From NCBI GenBank assembly GCA_036971615.1, contig JAYKKR010000008.1, positions 1,178,001 to 1,242,000 on the forward strand: 64,000 bases of DNA. The letters run 5' to 3'. The notes under the pieces are model-generated. The model did no database searches and was not told where the DNA came from. It saw only the letters and a program-made list of their open reading frames with translations. Source of the DNA: Amyloporia xantha (Eukaryota; Basidiomycota; Agaricomycetes; Polyporales; Adustoporiaceae). The translations under genes and the position numbers were made by a program. Shown here piece by piece: positions 36,503 to 49,352 of this stretch; positions within the stretch are counted from its first letter, which is position 1, and each line of letters opens with the position of its first letter.

Positions 36503-39500
36503 CTGAGGGAGGATGTGCAGCAATCAGGAGGGAGAGGTGTGTGTGGACTGACTGGATGTGTGCTCGCATGCAGACGGCACGACGGTCTGGTATACGAAGA
36601 TGAGTTGAAGCGATAGGTGGGAACGCGACGCGAGTAAGATAGGGCGCAGATAGGGCGAAGATAGGGCGGGGATGATGGCCGCAAAGGGCAGGACGACGAC
36701 GACGGGGCAGAAGGAGCGAGCGGACGGCGACGAGGGCCAGGGGAAGAAGAGACGGGGCCGGACTGGACGACGAGCGTTAAGGCGTGCGCAGGAGACTCTC
36801 ACACGCTCCCAACGGCAGTGCTTCTATACGCCACGAGTCCTCTCTCCAGATTCCGATCCCTCTCTCTGTACGTAAATCTTATCATCTTCAGCCAGTTGGA
36901 TATCCTCAGCCCTGCTTAATAACATATATACACATCTATTGCAAAGGGGCGGGCAGAGCCATTTGCCTCCGTGCACACCGAGCTGCGCAGATATGCTTCC
37001 GCGTCTGACGAGCACCCACAACCCTCCAAAGCGCCCAGTATCAAACCTTCTCCTGCCCCACGTCCAACGTTCAGCATCCCTCCTCGGCTCCCGACTCCGT
37101 CTCATCCAGAAACAGGGCGTTCACTGATGCCCCCGCTCCAACGCGAACCCGCCCCAACACCAGCGGGCACCCTCATCGCGACGCGCACGAAGTGGTCGGA
37201 CCTTGCGGTGCTTCTTGACGGACCTTGATCTCGGGTGGTATGCTGATTGACCTGATGAGCCGAACGTGCTGTTCCCTTGAGTACGAGGACCTATGAGGAC
37301 GCTTTGCGGGTGATTGCGCGTCCGATTGGAGCAGACACTGAGTGCAGCGCCCTGGATAGGCCGGCCAGCAACTCAGCCCCCAGCCGGCGGAATGACAGGT
37401 CCGTAATCCTGTCAATGTCGCCGGTGACGTACACCCAGTTGCGGTGATACAGTATAGGACCGCTCCTTGACACACCACCAGTCGATGACACAGCCGAGCC
37501 CTGCTCATGCAATTCGCACTCAAATTTCACTGTAAAAATCTCTAAAATACCCATAGTTATAAACAGCAAGTGTGTCAAGGAAAGGGGTCCACCCTCCGGT
37601 GGGAGTTTGGAGGAATTAATGCACCGAAGGAGAACTACAGCGGAGACCTCCTTGAGGGATTTTTTGACAGAGCTTCCAGGCCATGGCTTTCGTCCGGTCG
37701 AAATAGCGCCCGTGATTTCCTCGAAGATCACATACGGGAGCGGGTTTTCAAATTTGGTGTGTCAAGGAGCGCTCGGTTCTTTACTGTAAGGACGCGGATA
37801 CGCGGGTCAAGAGAGCTCGGGGCGCGCGGCGGGTGCATGAGAGAGAGGAAGAGAGAAGTCGACAGCTCGGGTCAATGTCGACATCGGGACAAATGGACCA
37901 ATGACCAATACCTGTCCGGAACGACGGAAGCTGGGATGGCCTGATTCGACGTCGACGACAATCCTCTTGGGAGTCGTAGCTGGATATCGACGGGCGCGAG
38001 AAGGCGGACATTTACGTGAAAGAAGGGGGCAGATTGAGACGGGCGGCTCGCCCAGGCCTGCGATAGATGCGCGCCTGCCGCCATTCCCCTGCCACTCAGT
38101 CAAAATCGGGGCCAGCCCCGTGTGTATAGTGCTATGATAGCACTGTTTGAACATGTCGATCCCAGTGCGACATCTCTTCCCGTTCTCTCTCGCAGCTCTC
38201 CTCCCAGAGTTCCTCGTTCCTCCCGATCTTACCCCCGCTCAATTGAGAAGCTTCCTCGGCAGACTTTTAGACTCGCGGGCGTCACCCACTATCGCGCGTC
38301 TGACCGAGGGCTCGCCCGCATCCTCGCACCTCGCACTCTTTGTCACCCTCCCCCGTCTTCCCCTCCCACGCCCGGCTTCTTCTCAATCAGCGAACACGCC
38401 GGGCTCTCGCCCTTACTTCCAATCCGGGGCATATTACTGCTGAGCACTTACGCGGCTACGCTCATGCACGCGCTCTGGGCACTGGGCTCGCGGCGTGGCT
38501 ACGGCGTGTTAGGCTTCAGACTGTTCGAAGACACGGCATACGCTGGCTCACCTGCCCGCGGTGACATCCGATGATGATACGAGCGAGCGGGTGCGCGTAG
38601 CAGGTGATTATGCGGTGCGCCTGCGATCGTGGCCGCGCAACCTAGGATGGGGGTCATATGGGCTCGTTAGTACCTTGGTCCGCCCGCACCATCTGGATGT
38701 AGCTCGGGCCTCGATCGAAGCTAATGGGATTTAGCTGCCATTCCCCGCATATTGTGTTGTGTTACTTGCATAAATAGCTGCTTCTGTCTATCTTTGGCAA
38801 CCGTCGATGCTCAGCATTACGAAGCAATATCGTTTTGTCGATGGCTGGAACCAGTACTCACGAGCTGCTATCTTGACGTCAGAATCCCCCCCCTCCGCAA
38901 AGAGTGCGAGTCAGCACGCTCTCAAGTCCTATCTCCGTGATCTTGAGCTGGAGTGGTCTCAATCTACACCGACCCATCCTCCCCGGTTGCTTGATTCCGC
39001 ACGCGATACGGCGCCTACATCACTGCGACTTTGGACCACTCTTGCCGGGGTCTTTTTTCATGTGCCTCTCGGTGTTCCCTGCATTGGATATCCAGCCATG
39101 CACGCCATCTCGGCTTGAAACCCAAGCCGTGCTGCATCTGTTATCCTCACGTAGCGCCTGCCAATTCATTGTAGTCAAAACATTTTGGACACCGCGCAGC
39201 GTCGGGCACCGACCGAATCAGCAACGGTACAGCTGCCTTTCGTTGCACTCTAACTCGTTATAATATTGGAAGGGTCGCGCGCTGCTCTTGTCAGCTTCTC
39301 TCTTGCTTATAAGGCGTCAGACCTTGTCCGTTGGACGAGGCATACTTCTTATTGTGAGACGGCTTGCTTTCCACTTTTGAGAGCATAATTCAGCGCTTTC
39401 ATTACCGCGGGCGGTGTGGGACATGGCGCTTGGTGCGATATTTGGATATTTGGATATTCATGGAGGGCTCCGGGACATAACATGCGAAGCGGTGCATCAA

Positions 39501-39516
39501 GCAATAGTGTTCTGCC
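36503..39516. other. 3-kb spacer between the two LDB genes, unresolved
   Basis: Holds the LDB promoter with a short tandem repeat (36637-36669). Open frames of 100-150 codons at 37291-37731 (minus), 38122-38574 and 38807-39118 (plus) show no family signal and no clear intron structure linking them. Some could be 5' exons of the plus-strand LDB paralogue or an orphan gene. I cannot support a specific model. Confidence 0.35.
36637..36669. repeat. Three tandem copies of AGATAGGGCGN upstream of LDB
   Basis: Three head-to-tail 11-base units differing only in the last base (C, A, G), 135-170 bases upstream of the LDB start codon. A GATA core is present in each unit. On the LDB sense strand it reads CGCCCTATCT. 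It could be a cis element in the promoter or 5' UTR, or simple slippage. Confidence 0.8.
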
Positions 39517-40887
39517 ATGCGGCATGTACTCAAAGGTATTAGAACCTTGGATAACCAGCATCCCTATCAGCATCCCTGTCCTTACTACGAACTGCCACCA
39601 CCATCACCAACATCGTCGATTCGGATACTCGCTGCATCGCACTCACGAATGAGCCTTTCCGCTAGTATGCTCTCATCTCAACGGTCACATCCCAGCGGTG
39701 TACGCATACCTTCGGCGACCTCGTACGTGATTTTGACCACTGCTAGTCTCTCTCAATAAAAGCTAATCCAAAGCTAAATAGATATCATCTGGACATGGCC
39801 AAGTCGTCGTTCTTACAGCGATTTAATGGCTTCAGGCCCGGTTCGTCCGGATGTGTTAGTTGTTGTGTGTTTTTTCTTTTCAGCGGGTACTCGCTGAGCA
39901 TGGGTTTGGACACTGGGCTCTACTAGACAACGCTCACGGATTGGAAGGAGGCCGTAAATCGATACTTTACAGAGGATATCATCATGAAACTTTCCTTGTG
40001 GAAGCAGGGCGAGCAGAAGCGCCTAGAAGCGAAGCCTTTTGGTCAGTTAACTCTCGCTAGTTCTCGTTGACTTGCCGGGCGATTGAATGCTCGTTTAATA
40101 CCCTCTTAGAAATAAGCGTGCGGATGATTCCGCTCTTTTTCCATGTGATGTCTCAAGCGGGTGTCATCTCGATGCCTCTGTGTCTGGACGGCACGCCAGA
40201 GGACCTGACGCAACCCGGCCGGGCTATCGTACGGTGCAAGTACGCCTGCTGGACATTCGAATACACGAATGGGTGTACAACTACGCTTCGTGGGCCTCTC
40301 ACCGCGCATATAATAGAGGTCCCAGTGCCCGACACTACAAAATACGAGTTGCGTATCGCGAGCTTCGCTTTCGATGCGACATCGTGTACGACGACGCCTC
40401 CTATGAACCAAAGTACGTCTGAAAATTAATTGGCACAACTACGTCTGCTCATGCGTTATTACTCTAGTCAAGCCGGGGAAGTATCCGAACACCGCCGCGG
40501 CCGGCATTTCGGGGAGCCCCTCGGAGAACCCGGTCAACGAATTTGGGATTCCACCCAGTGTGTGGCGGCACTTGGAGGTGCGTTGCAAGTTCTGCAAGTT
40601 GTTATCAGTCAATGCAACAGCGTGATTTTGGGCATCGATAGATTGCAGAAACTATGCAGCTGATGCTTGAACGTATGCCACAATCCAACAACCACCACCA
40701 CGGACCCCCGAGTGCGTCTACTTTGATCTGTCTTCGGATCTCATGTCGATTTAAACTCGAATGTTTCGTAGATGCGCTGACGCATCCTGTGAGAAGGACG
40801 ATGCGGGCAGGCTCAGGAATGCAGGGCGGTTCATCCGTTGGATCTGTTGATAGTGCATTTGAAGATATGATGTGGGAAATGGTATGA
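39517..40887 (+). CDS. Short LDB-domain paralogue (head-to-head with the full-length LDB gene)
   Basis: Diverged second copy of the LDB domain. The best model joins 39517-39722, 39782-39854, 39927-40041, 40110-40412, 40468-40577, 40660-40711 and 40772-40887, giving 975 bases (324 residues) with all phases consistent. Matches to the full-length gene are TTLTDWKEAVNRYF for KPLAHWESVVDDYF, MKLSLWKQGEQKRLEAKPFE for MKFTLWKDSQKQEAKPFE, CWTFEYTNGCTTTLRGPLTA for the WTFRYTTGYTV region, RIASFAFDATS for RIESLAFDATS and NEFGIPPSVWRHLE for INAFGVPQATMRCLE. Intron positions before T-T-L-T, after KPFE and after HLE are shared. The long Gln-rich N-terminus is missing, so it may act as a dominant partner or be decaying. 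The start codon is tentative, since 5' exons may lie upstream. Confidence 0.72.
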
Positions 40888-41448
40888 GTGGCATTAGCTT
40901 GACCCCGACTGTACAAGGCTTGGATGACGCATTCAGACCTGGAGAAGTGCAGTAGTTGCTCACGCCTTTTAACTGCGTTTCAGCTACTCAATCACTGTCT
41001 AACGTTTTTGTCACAACTCTATCACATACATCCTATAGCTAGACTCATACATACCCATACATACTGTCTACAAAGGGCACTGCCCTCCCGGACAATATAT
41101 GGCGACAATAACGTCCACTATAGTAAGCGCTGCAAATTCCGCTGCGCATGCTAGATCATATCAGCAGATACTTGACTCATTTGACCCCGGTGCCATATTG
41201 TCTGATTTCGCTTATATAAAGCAAATGTCCTAAGCACCGTATCCCAGGACAGATCAGTAACATATGTACAAATGATGAGTGCTCAGCGCTCAGCGCTCGC
41301 AATTGCAACTCCGGAAAACCTTGAAGTCAAAGTTCATATCGAGATTTTTCACGTGACTACATCCGGTAACCAAAATTTGACATGATCGAGCGCCGACCTC
41401 GTCCCTTCCGAGTCCAAGTCCATCGTTATTGTTGCCAGAGTCCGCGCT
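40888..41448. other. Intergenic, LDB paralogue 3' side / IMP3 promoter
   Basis: No conserved frame or RNA gene visible. A run of CATACATACCCATACATAC-type repeats occurs near 41047-41067. Confidence 0.5.
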
Positions 41449-42273
41449 ATGGTTCGCCAGTTCAAGTATCACGAGCAGAAGCTCCTCAAGAAGGTCGACT
41501 TCTTGAACGTGCGTGAGCCGTCTCGCCGGATGAACAGCGGGCATCTATAACTAATTGTGAACAGTGGAAACAAGATGCGAACCTTCGCGAGATCAAGGTA
41601 ATGCGCAGATATCACATTCAAGACCGAGAGGACTACCATAAGTATGGATACATTCTCTGATCTTCCTGCTGGAACGGTCTGACCTGCCTCTGTAGATACA
41701 ACAAGCTTTGTGGCTCCCTGCGCTCATTTGCACACCGCGTATCGCTTCTGCCTGCGCAGGACCCATTCCGCGAGAGGATGGAAAGCCAGATGCTCTCCAA
41801 GCTTTACGATATGGGCGTGCTCAACTCGACTGCGAAATTGAGCGACGTAGAAAACAAGCTCACGGTCGCTGCGTTCTGCCGCCGGCGACTTGCAGTCATT
41901 ATGTGCATGTCGAAAATGGCGGAGACGGTCAGCGCGGTATGTGGAACTTCTCGCTGGTGATTTTCATTGGTCCTCTTATGTATACGCGCAGGCGGTGAAA
42001 TTCATCGAGCAAGGCCATGTTCGCGTCGGGCCAGATACGATTACAGATCCCGCTTATTTGGTCACAAGGTGAGCAAGATGGACCACCCTTCGTTGAGCAA
42101 CGCTCAGTCTCCCACTTAGACACATGGAGGACTTCGTAACCTGGGTTGATCAGTCGAAGCTAAAGAGGACAATCATGAGATACAACGACGAGGTGCGCAC
42201 TTGTGATATCTTTGCCCCCGGAGTTGTCTAACGTTGACTTTTTCTCAAGCTCGACGATTACGACCTGCTTTGA
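41449..42273 (+). CDS. IMP3: U3 snoRNP protein IMP3 (S4 domain)
   Basis: Small-subunit processome protein that stabilises U3 snoRNA pairing with pre-rRNA in the nucleolus. Exon 1 encodes [20 protein letters not shown], followed by [20 protein letters not shown] and, across an intron, [20 protein letters not shown]. The S4 RNA-binding domain contains [20 protein letters not shown] and [20 protein letters not shown]. The C-terminus reads [20 protein letters not shown] then ends DELDDYDLL at 42273. Introns are short with phases consistent throughout. Total length is about 180 residues, the usual size for the family. Confidence 0.94.
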
Positions 42274-42741
42274 AGACGGGCATATGTTTCGGCACCTGCT
42301 TACGGGTCCCATTATGGCATGCCATGCTCAAGACCCGGGGTTTTCAGCGATGTCTCCCGTTTCCTCTACGGTATTGCTGCTCACGATTGAGAGGCAGATG
42401 GATCAATTGCACTATGGGCCTCTGTGGTCCATCGATCCCATGACCGCTCAGAGTAGATGGCGCCGAAAGCTATGCATTTTTGGTATAGCGACGCGTGGGA
42501 CAACATCAGGATTCGTGAGCTACTACTATGAAAGGATACACATAATGGATGGCTGGTATGCTGTAATAGGGACATCAGATGTACAAATATATCGTGACCG
42601 AAAGAAAACCTGTATGTGTATGGTATAGATGCACCGAGAACATGAAAAGAAAAATCAGGACTACACGCAGAGAGCATAGCAAAGGAGCGGCTGATAGCGA
42701 GACAAAAATTAGATACCTGAAACCTGAAATGGGCGAAAATG
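42274..42741. other. Convergent 3' region, IMP3 / kinesin-3
   Basis: Shared downstream sequence of two convergent genes. A plus-strand frame at 42203-42628 overlaps the end of IMP3 and has no family signal. Confidence 0.5.
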
Positions 42742-45700
42742 TCATGAGGGGAGTCGCGTCGGGTCTAGCTTAGATGTCCATGCTTGAAGTTCTTTCAAAC
42801 TAGGAGCTGCGAGAGCGTACGAATTGGACGCTGTAAAGAGTGTGAACGTGAACTTCTTCTACGGTGAGATGTCAGCATATTACGCAGATCGCAATGTGGA
42901 ACAACCTACTCCAAGAAGGGCTTCCATCTCCGGGTTCCGTTCTATGTTCACGCCGCTAAGATTGATGACAGCGGTCTCCTCCACTTCGTTAGAATGCGCG
43001 TAGACGTGCAGATACGGTCTGCGAGACGATATAGAACTAAGCATCACAACGCACATGCACAGAAAGAATCCCAAACCTTCTCAAGACAAACCAGCGTCTC
43101 TCCCAGACGTTCTCGTTCGCATCCACCATGATCATCATGTGACCCTTCTTCGTTGGCCCATCACTGAATCACAAAAAGGAATGAGAAGCCTGCCAGGTAA
43201 GGAGAATTCGAAAGCTCACTTTCGCGGGACGACCTTCGTGGAAGAAATGAGCTTCACGGATTCAGCAGATTGAGTTCCGGAGGTCTTGCCAGACTTTACG
43301 CTAGATTCGTCCGGTTCTACGGGATCCTGGCTGATCACAATCTGACGATCGACATTTAGCACATAACATGTTATATCATAGGAATTTGTACTCACTTCGC
43401 CGGGATGACCAAATCGCTTCTGCCATAAAGCTAGTGCTTTACGCAACAAATCCTCGGAGGCCCAGACAACAGCATCGGACTGTGTGATACGACTTGGGGA
43501 CGAAGAAAGAATAACTCGTATGGCCTGCACGTCCGCCGCCCGCCGTTCCATCGAGACGAGTTTGTTGTAGTCCTCGACCGCAGAAACACCCCTCGGCCTC
43601 CACACGCCTAGCGCTTCCTCACCACGAACATATTTCTCCGCTGTGTCAAGCCGCCAGAGGTCCTTCGGCGATCTTGTCAGTGGAGGTGTAAGTCGGACCG
43701 TGAACACGGTGCTTGTCTTCGGAATGATTTTTGTGGAGCCGAGGAGTGACATAAACCGGGATGGTGGACGAGCATCACGGGTCTGTATAGACACTGCAGT
43801 ATCCATCGTGAACTGTACTGGCTCAGCACATATGTCTACGTTCACCGACCAGCATATCTGAAGCAAAATACGCTGGTTGGGTCCAGTGACGCGATTGAGC
43901 AAGATGGAATCGTGTACACTAGTATCCCAGAGGGCCTCGGCGGACAATGTTCCTGTACCGTCTGTCCTGAAATCAACAGCCTGCTGTTGTAATAGAGGTA
44001 ATGTCACCAAAGGCTTCGAGCTTGGGTCGTGGACACGCCCCTTTGCGTCAAGAAGTCGGATATTACCTATTCGTACGCGCGTGACCTCCGTCCAGGGAAG
44101 CTGACGGCCAGAATTCGAGAACAATGATAAAACAATGCGCCGCTGTAGACCTTGATGCAGCTGAAAGGCGCCAGGATCCAGGTTACCCTGTGAGACGACT
44201 GGAACAGGGCTATATGTACCATCTGGTGCCAATTCGCTGATTTGAAGCCATGCTACAACATCATGCGTCTGCTCCACCACAAAGTCCGTTTCCGACCGGC
44301 GCATCAGAGGAAGGGTGGCAGGTTTGCTGTCAGGAGTATTCGATCCACCGGCGGGTAATAATCGCTGTTCCCGGAGTTCATCCCAACGCTCCATACGTTC
44401 CAGATATGTGGGTTTCAATCGCGCGAAGAACTCGATTGGGGCATAACCCTGCCGAAGGTATGTGAGTACCTTAGATGACGCAACAATCGAAAAACTGCGG
44501 CGGAACTTGAGGTCTGATAGTGATGACGCATCCATATCTATTGCAGGCGATGGATAGACCTCCTCGGACGACACAGATGGCCCCATGAAAGAGGACAACC
44601 GGACTTGTAAATGTACCGAAGAGAAGTCGTGGTGTGATAAACCTTTCACCGAATCAACACTGAGGACGAAGCTCAGCTTGCTCCCTGGAGGTACAGTACC
44701 TGGCACTGGGGAAGATGCGCGAGTCGAAGTAGCTGAAGCATTGGCGTGCTTTGGGGACAAGACCACATTGGCGATCTTGACCTCAATGCGGCAGGAGCCG
44801 ATGGCTTCAGCGGTGTACCGACAGAATATTGGCACGACGGAGGAAGATGGCAGCCGACGTGACAAAGGTGCCAAAGAAAGGAGCGCATTGCCGACAAATG
44901 AGTACTCGGGAGGTGGGGAATCGTAGAATGGCTCTTCGGAGGAGAAATGTTGAGAGTACGAGGGGCGGTCAATGAAGGTAGTGAGATTGCGCATGCGCTG
45001 CAATTGCTGCTGCAGGCGGTCTAGTGACCAAGCGTATATCGCGTTATGACGCTTGTCTAACACCTTGACGGCAACGGAGGGCTGGGTAGCAGAGGCCAAT
45101 ACAGGATCCGCAACATCACCGAACTGGTCTAATCCCGCGATTGTATCAATGGCAGACGCAGGTGCTGCCAGCGAACCACCAGAAGCGACAGTGAAGTTGT
45201 ACGACACATCTTTACCAAGCTCTTTGCTGTAAAACATTTGAAGGTCAGCTCTACTGAAACTACTGGTTTACGATAAAAGACGTACCTAATAACGTTGGCT
45301 TCCTTCACAAAAACTGCATTCGATAAAACAACTTCCGCCATTGAGAATGAACGATGGGCTCTCCATTTATCCAGTGTCTTGCGTATCAGTCTCAGTTGTC
45401 TTGCTGTATATATGACTGGTTCGAAAGCCTCTAACTCAAGATCTGTCTCCCCTCGTGCCCGAGCATCCAGTAGCCTCTTCATGTGGGTTTGCACCAACTT
45501 CAGCTGATGCTCCATTTGCTCCTTCTCGGCTTTCAAATCTTCCGCTTCCGAAGATTCTGCGATAGCTTGCAGCCGCGACTCGAAGTCTACTCGCTGGGTT
45601 TCCAGCTGGTTCTGAACGTCCTTTAGCGACCCGCCCACGTCCGGACTGTCATGGCTCATCAAGGCATCCACGCTCGTATCGTCGGTCAACGCGTCACTGG

Positions 45701-48700
45701 AGAACGGCCGGCCAGACTCGCTCCATATATCATCAGCCTGGCTCAGACTACTTTCAGGGCGTGGTTTAGCGTTGTGGTCCCGCATTGTCTTGACCTTGGT
45801 GATCTTCTCGAAGAGCTTGTTCAAATCCTCGTCCGGGAGATTGTCCAGACTGGGATCGAGGCCTAACCGAGCGAACGCAGCTTCACGTTTGGCAAAAGTC
45901 CAGTCCACGTCGTTCAAATCAACAGAGGAAGCAGGAGATTGGGGGCGAGTTTGTTCCTCTCCCTGAGTACCGTTTTGTAAATCCGCAGCAGAAATGCTCA
46001 GATGCAGACTGGACTTCGCCATTGCGCGGTCCCGCTGTCTTCGCACCTCTTCGGGGTTATTGAAGCGAAAGACATGGTGCTCCCCTGAAAAAGATTCATG
46101 CAGTGAGAAACCTGATTTCTATGCAGCGATCTCGCAACAAACCTAGAATGATACGAAACCCTGTGCGTAATTTATACGTCTAACATGAACTTTAGAGATC
46201 GGCAATAATACCAAGCGCCAGATAACAACGTACTTGTCCTGCAGTGATTTGACGACCATTGAGGAACTACCGATATGAAAGATCAAAAGACACTCATAGG
46301 CTGAACAGTAAGAACGTACAGTAACAGCGTCTGGCATCGCATGTAGAGTGACCTTGCCGTCGGTATGTTCAAAATAACAGTGTTCATCTGCGATACTTTC
46401 ACCGCTAAGACGGATTGAAGCAGGCTTCTGACTGTCAAGTCGCCCAATCTGTAGTCCGCAAGTTGAATATGTGTGATCTACTGTCTGATCTGACTAAACC
46501 ACTTATCACGAACCATTGTCCGTCCAGGTTTCAGCTGATAGATCAGGCATTCGCTCATCAAGGGATCTGTATATTTAATCGTTAGTGAGTGCATGTATAA
46601 CACTGTGATCATATGCACCTTCGTTCTGAAATCGCCAGATTTGTGTTTCAAAATAAGTAGGATTTTTGACTCTACACGGGTACGCACCAAATTAACCAGA
46701 TGTGGCATCTGTTAATGTAGAAGAAGGTCAAAGAAATTCGAAAGTCCTGTACTTGTCTACGCACTTTCTTCGGCGTATGGACGCCGACGTTATTCTTGTC
46801 GATCGAGATACCCAACTCTTCGAGCGCCTTCTCTCGTTCTTTCTGTACCTCTTGAGTTCTCTGCATCTTCTCCTCCCAAGTCTCGTTCAAGCTCTCCATG
46901 AGTTTCTCACTCGTTTCTAGCTGCTCTTGCAGCTCGGCCTTCGTCACTGTCTTGATCGTACCGTCTTTCGCTTGGTAAGTAACTTTCTGCTGGGCCGCCG
47001 GTATCTTAGGGTCGTAGACAGCCTCGCTGGATGAGCCAGAAACGCGTGCTGTATACTAGGTCTTAACAACGATATTTCGGGGCTCAGCGTGATCACGTAC
47101 CTCGAAGCATTTCCAGCTCCTCCTTCAGTTCTCGAACGAGTTTCGCGTTAGGATCTTCATTGACAACGGCCTTGTTCTTGATCTTCTTGGCCTGATCAGC
47201 ATAGCGCAGAGTACTCAACGTTTCCTCATATTGGACGTCTGCGGGCGAGATAGCTGCAATCATTGCAGTCTTGGAGTTTCCACCTAAGCTGTCTTTCAAC
47301 AACCAAGTCAAAACCTGGAGAGAACTAGTTCAACGAGCGGCAACTAATTGCAGATGTTTTTCTACTCACAGAATCACGATACGGTACAAAGTCGTCCGTC
47401 TTGCCCTTCTTCCCTTTCTTGCCTTCTGCTTGACTGGCTGCAGCGAGTGATGCAATGACCTTGCCTAGCGTGGTGAGCGACTTATTGATGTTAGCACCTT
47501 CCTTCAAACGCTGCCCCGTCGCTCCGGTTGAGTTTGCACGTTCCGATCCCGCTAAGTCAACCAAGCTATGTGGTGGTGAGAGTGATTACATTTATGGACA
47601 AGCAACACGACTGTACCTGATGCGGGAGACCTTTTCTGTGTCCAAATTGGTATCAACGTCATGCCGTTTCATGGTCAGTATAAGGGTGAATACGGCATGT
47701 GAACGGGAAGATCTAGGAGAAATATGTCCTCAACATAACACAACGTGACATTGTTAAAAGCACCTACGTTTCATTCATATTCGTGGCCGCTACTGTTCTT
47801 GCCTTGTTACCCTCATCCATGAGAGTCATCATTTCATCGTAGCTATTGACCATGAGTTTGGACAAGTCCTCAACATATGGTCCTAAACTAGGGTGCTCGC
47901 GGACCCTCAGGTTGCCGGTGTTCTTGGGGTTTAATAGGTCGCGGACTTTCTCGTTATAGATCTAGGCGAGAGGCATGGAGTGAGGTTGACAGTTGAATAG
48001 AGATATCTTACCTCTATGTAGGATACTTCTACAGTGAAGTTGATATGAGGATCTGCCCTCTTCTTATCCTCTACTCGGGTGAACAGTTCTGAACAAGTCA
48101 GAGGAATGATGCCCTTGTCAGCACCATCTATGTTGGAGAAGTGCGTAAGGATGCTGTCCGCCTTGCTACTGAAACTGATGTGCAACTTACATCCCATCAT
48201 ACTGTGTGAGAGTAGCGGTTATGTCAGTCACCATACATCAATACGAAGTGCTAAAAGCGTACCTATACGACTTCCCGGAACCTTGATATCTCGTCATTAG
48301 CAAAGAACCCCCACGAGAGGAAGTAACGTACCCGTTTGTCCATCTGAGAGGATGTCAGTCTATGTAATTGATATGAAGTTCGGCACACATACAAGCCAAG
48401 ATACACGCATTAAATCCGGCGAACCCATGATCCAGTAGCTCTTTCCCGAGATCATCGTACAATGTTTGCTGGGAGCAATAGTTTGGCTCGTCCCTGGATC
48501 CCGCAGACCAGTAGCTCTTGTCAAAGGCGAAATTCATGGGCTTCCGCTCTGAAGTACGAGCCTGAGCACCTGCGGCTCCTGGCTCGGGGGGGTCCAGGAT
48601 CGTCTGGTTTCCCTCCATTCGTACGAGACATTTGGCCCCACGAGCAATCTCTGATCCGCGAAAAGAACGTAAAACACAAACATGGAGCCATATGAGCGTG

Positions 48701-48792
48701 AGCTTCACAGCGACTAGAGAACACGAACCGCGTGAGTTGAGAGGTCGACATCGCACGACGACCTTGATGTTGCCATCGCCATGCTCAGCCAT
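42742..48792 (-). CDS. Kinesin-3 motor (KIF1/Unc104 type)
   Basis: Plus-end-directed microtubule motor for endosomes and vesicles. The start at 48792 gives [20 protein letters not shown]. The motor P-loop AYGQTGSGKSYSMMG is assembled across microexons of 12, 19 and 11 bases (48343-48332, 48281-48263, 48201-48191). Switch motifs are [15 protein letters not shown] and [31 protein letters not shown] and [20 protein letters not shown] complete the motor. After the neck coiled coil comes an FHA domain ([33 protein letters not shown]), a KIF1B-like region ([20 protein letters not shown]) and a long stalk. A C-terminal PH domain has [20 protein letters not shown] and [20 protein letters not shown], ending LDPTRLPS at 42742. 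The PH domain is expected to bind phosphoinositides on cargo. Complete by domain order. Confidence 0.94.
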
Positions 48793-49352
48793 AAGCTCGA
48801 GCTATAGGAGTATCCAGTAAGCGTGTCGTTTCTCTAAAGTATCGTAATGAGACAAGGAAGGGGAATTTATAGGGCCGCGGCCACCCTCGAGTTTGAAGTG
48901 AAGGAGGCAAGTAGGAGGCAGCAACGCCGAATTTGGCGAAGGTTCCTCAGCCACCACACGAGTTTGCATTGACATCGACGCGTCCCGATCAACCAAGTTC
49001 TCCGAAACGGACTCATTTCCACGAATCTCTTTGAACAACAGTATTGAGCTTATTCTAAAGGACTTTCTTAGGAAAATAATCAGCGCTTCTGGATATTTGG
49101 CTGTCTCAACTGCTCGCAAGCCTGTCGATCGCGGTAGCACACGCTTCTACTGCTAGGACCCATTGAATGTCCAGGCCGCTGTCCCGAGCCTGGAAAGCTC
49201 GTTCATAGCCTTCAGCTGTCAGAGAACACATGAAACTGTAATCGGCACGGATAGCAGACCTAGATTGACTAGATGTGTGTAATCGCTTTCCATGACAATC
49301 TATGTTTACAATTTATGACTTCGCGAAACATAAGAGCACAGCATTTCCGCAG
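48793..49352. other. Intergenic, kinesin-3 promoter / family gene A 3' side
   Basis: A 112-codon minus frame at 48802-49140 has no family signal and lies where the kinesin 5' UTR is expected. No gene supported. Confidence 0.45.

Noticed and set aside
35588..36616. 342-codon open frame on the plus strand across the LDB gene.
   Set aside because: It is antisense to the Gln/Met/Gly-rich LDB N-terminus; biased codon composition keeps several frames open and its protein is Arg/His-rich without family signal.
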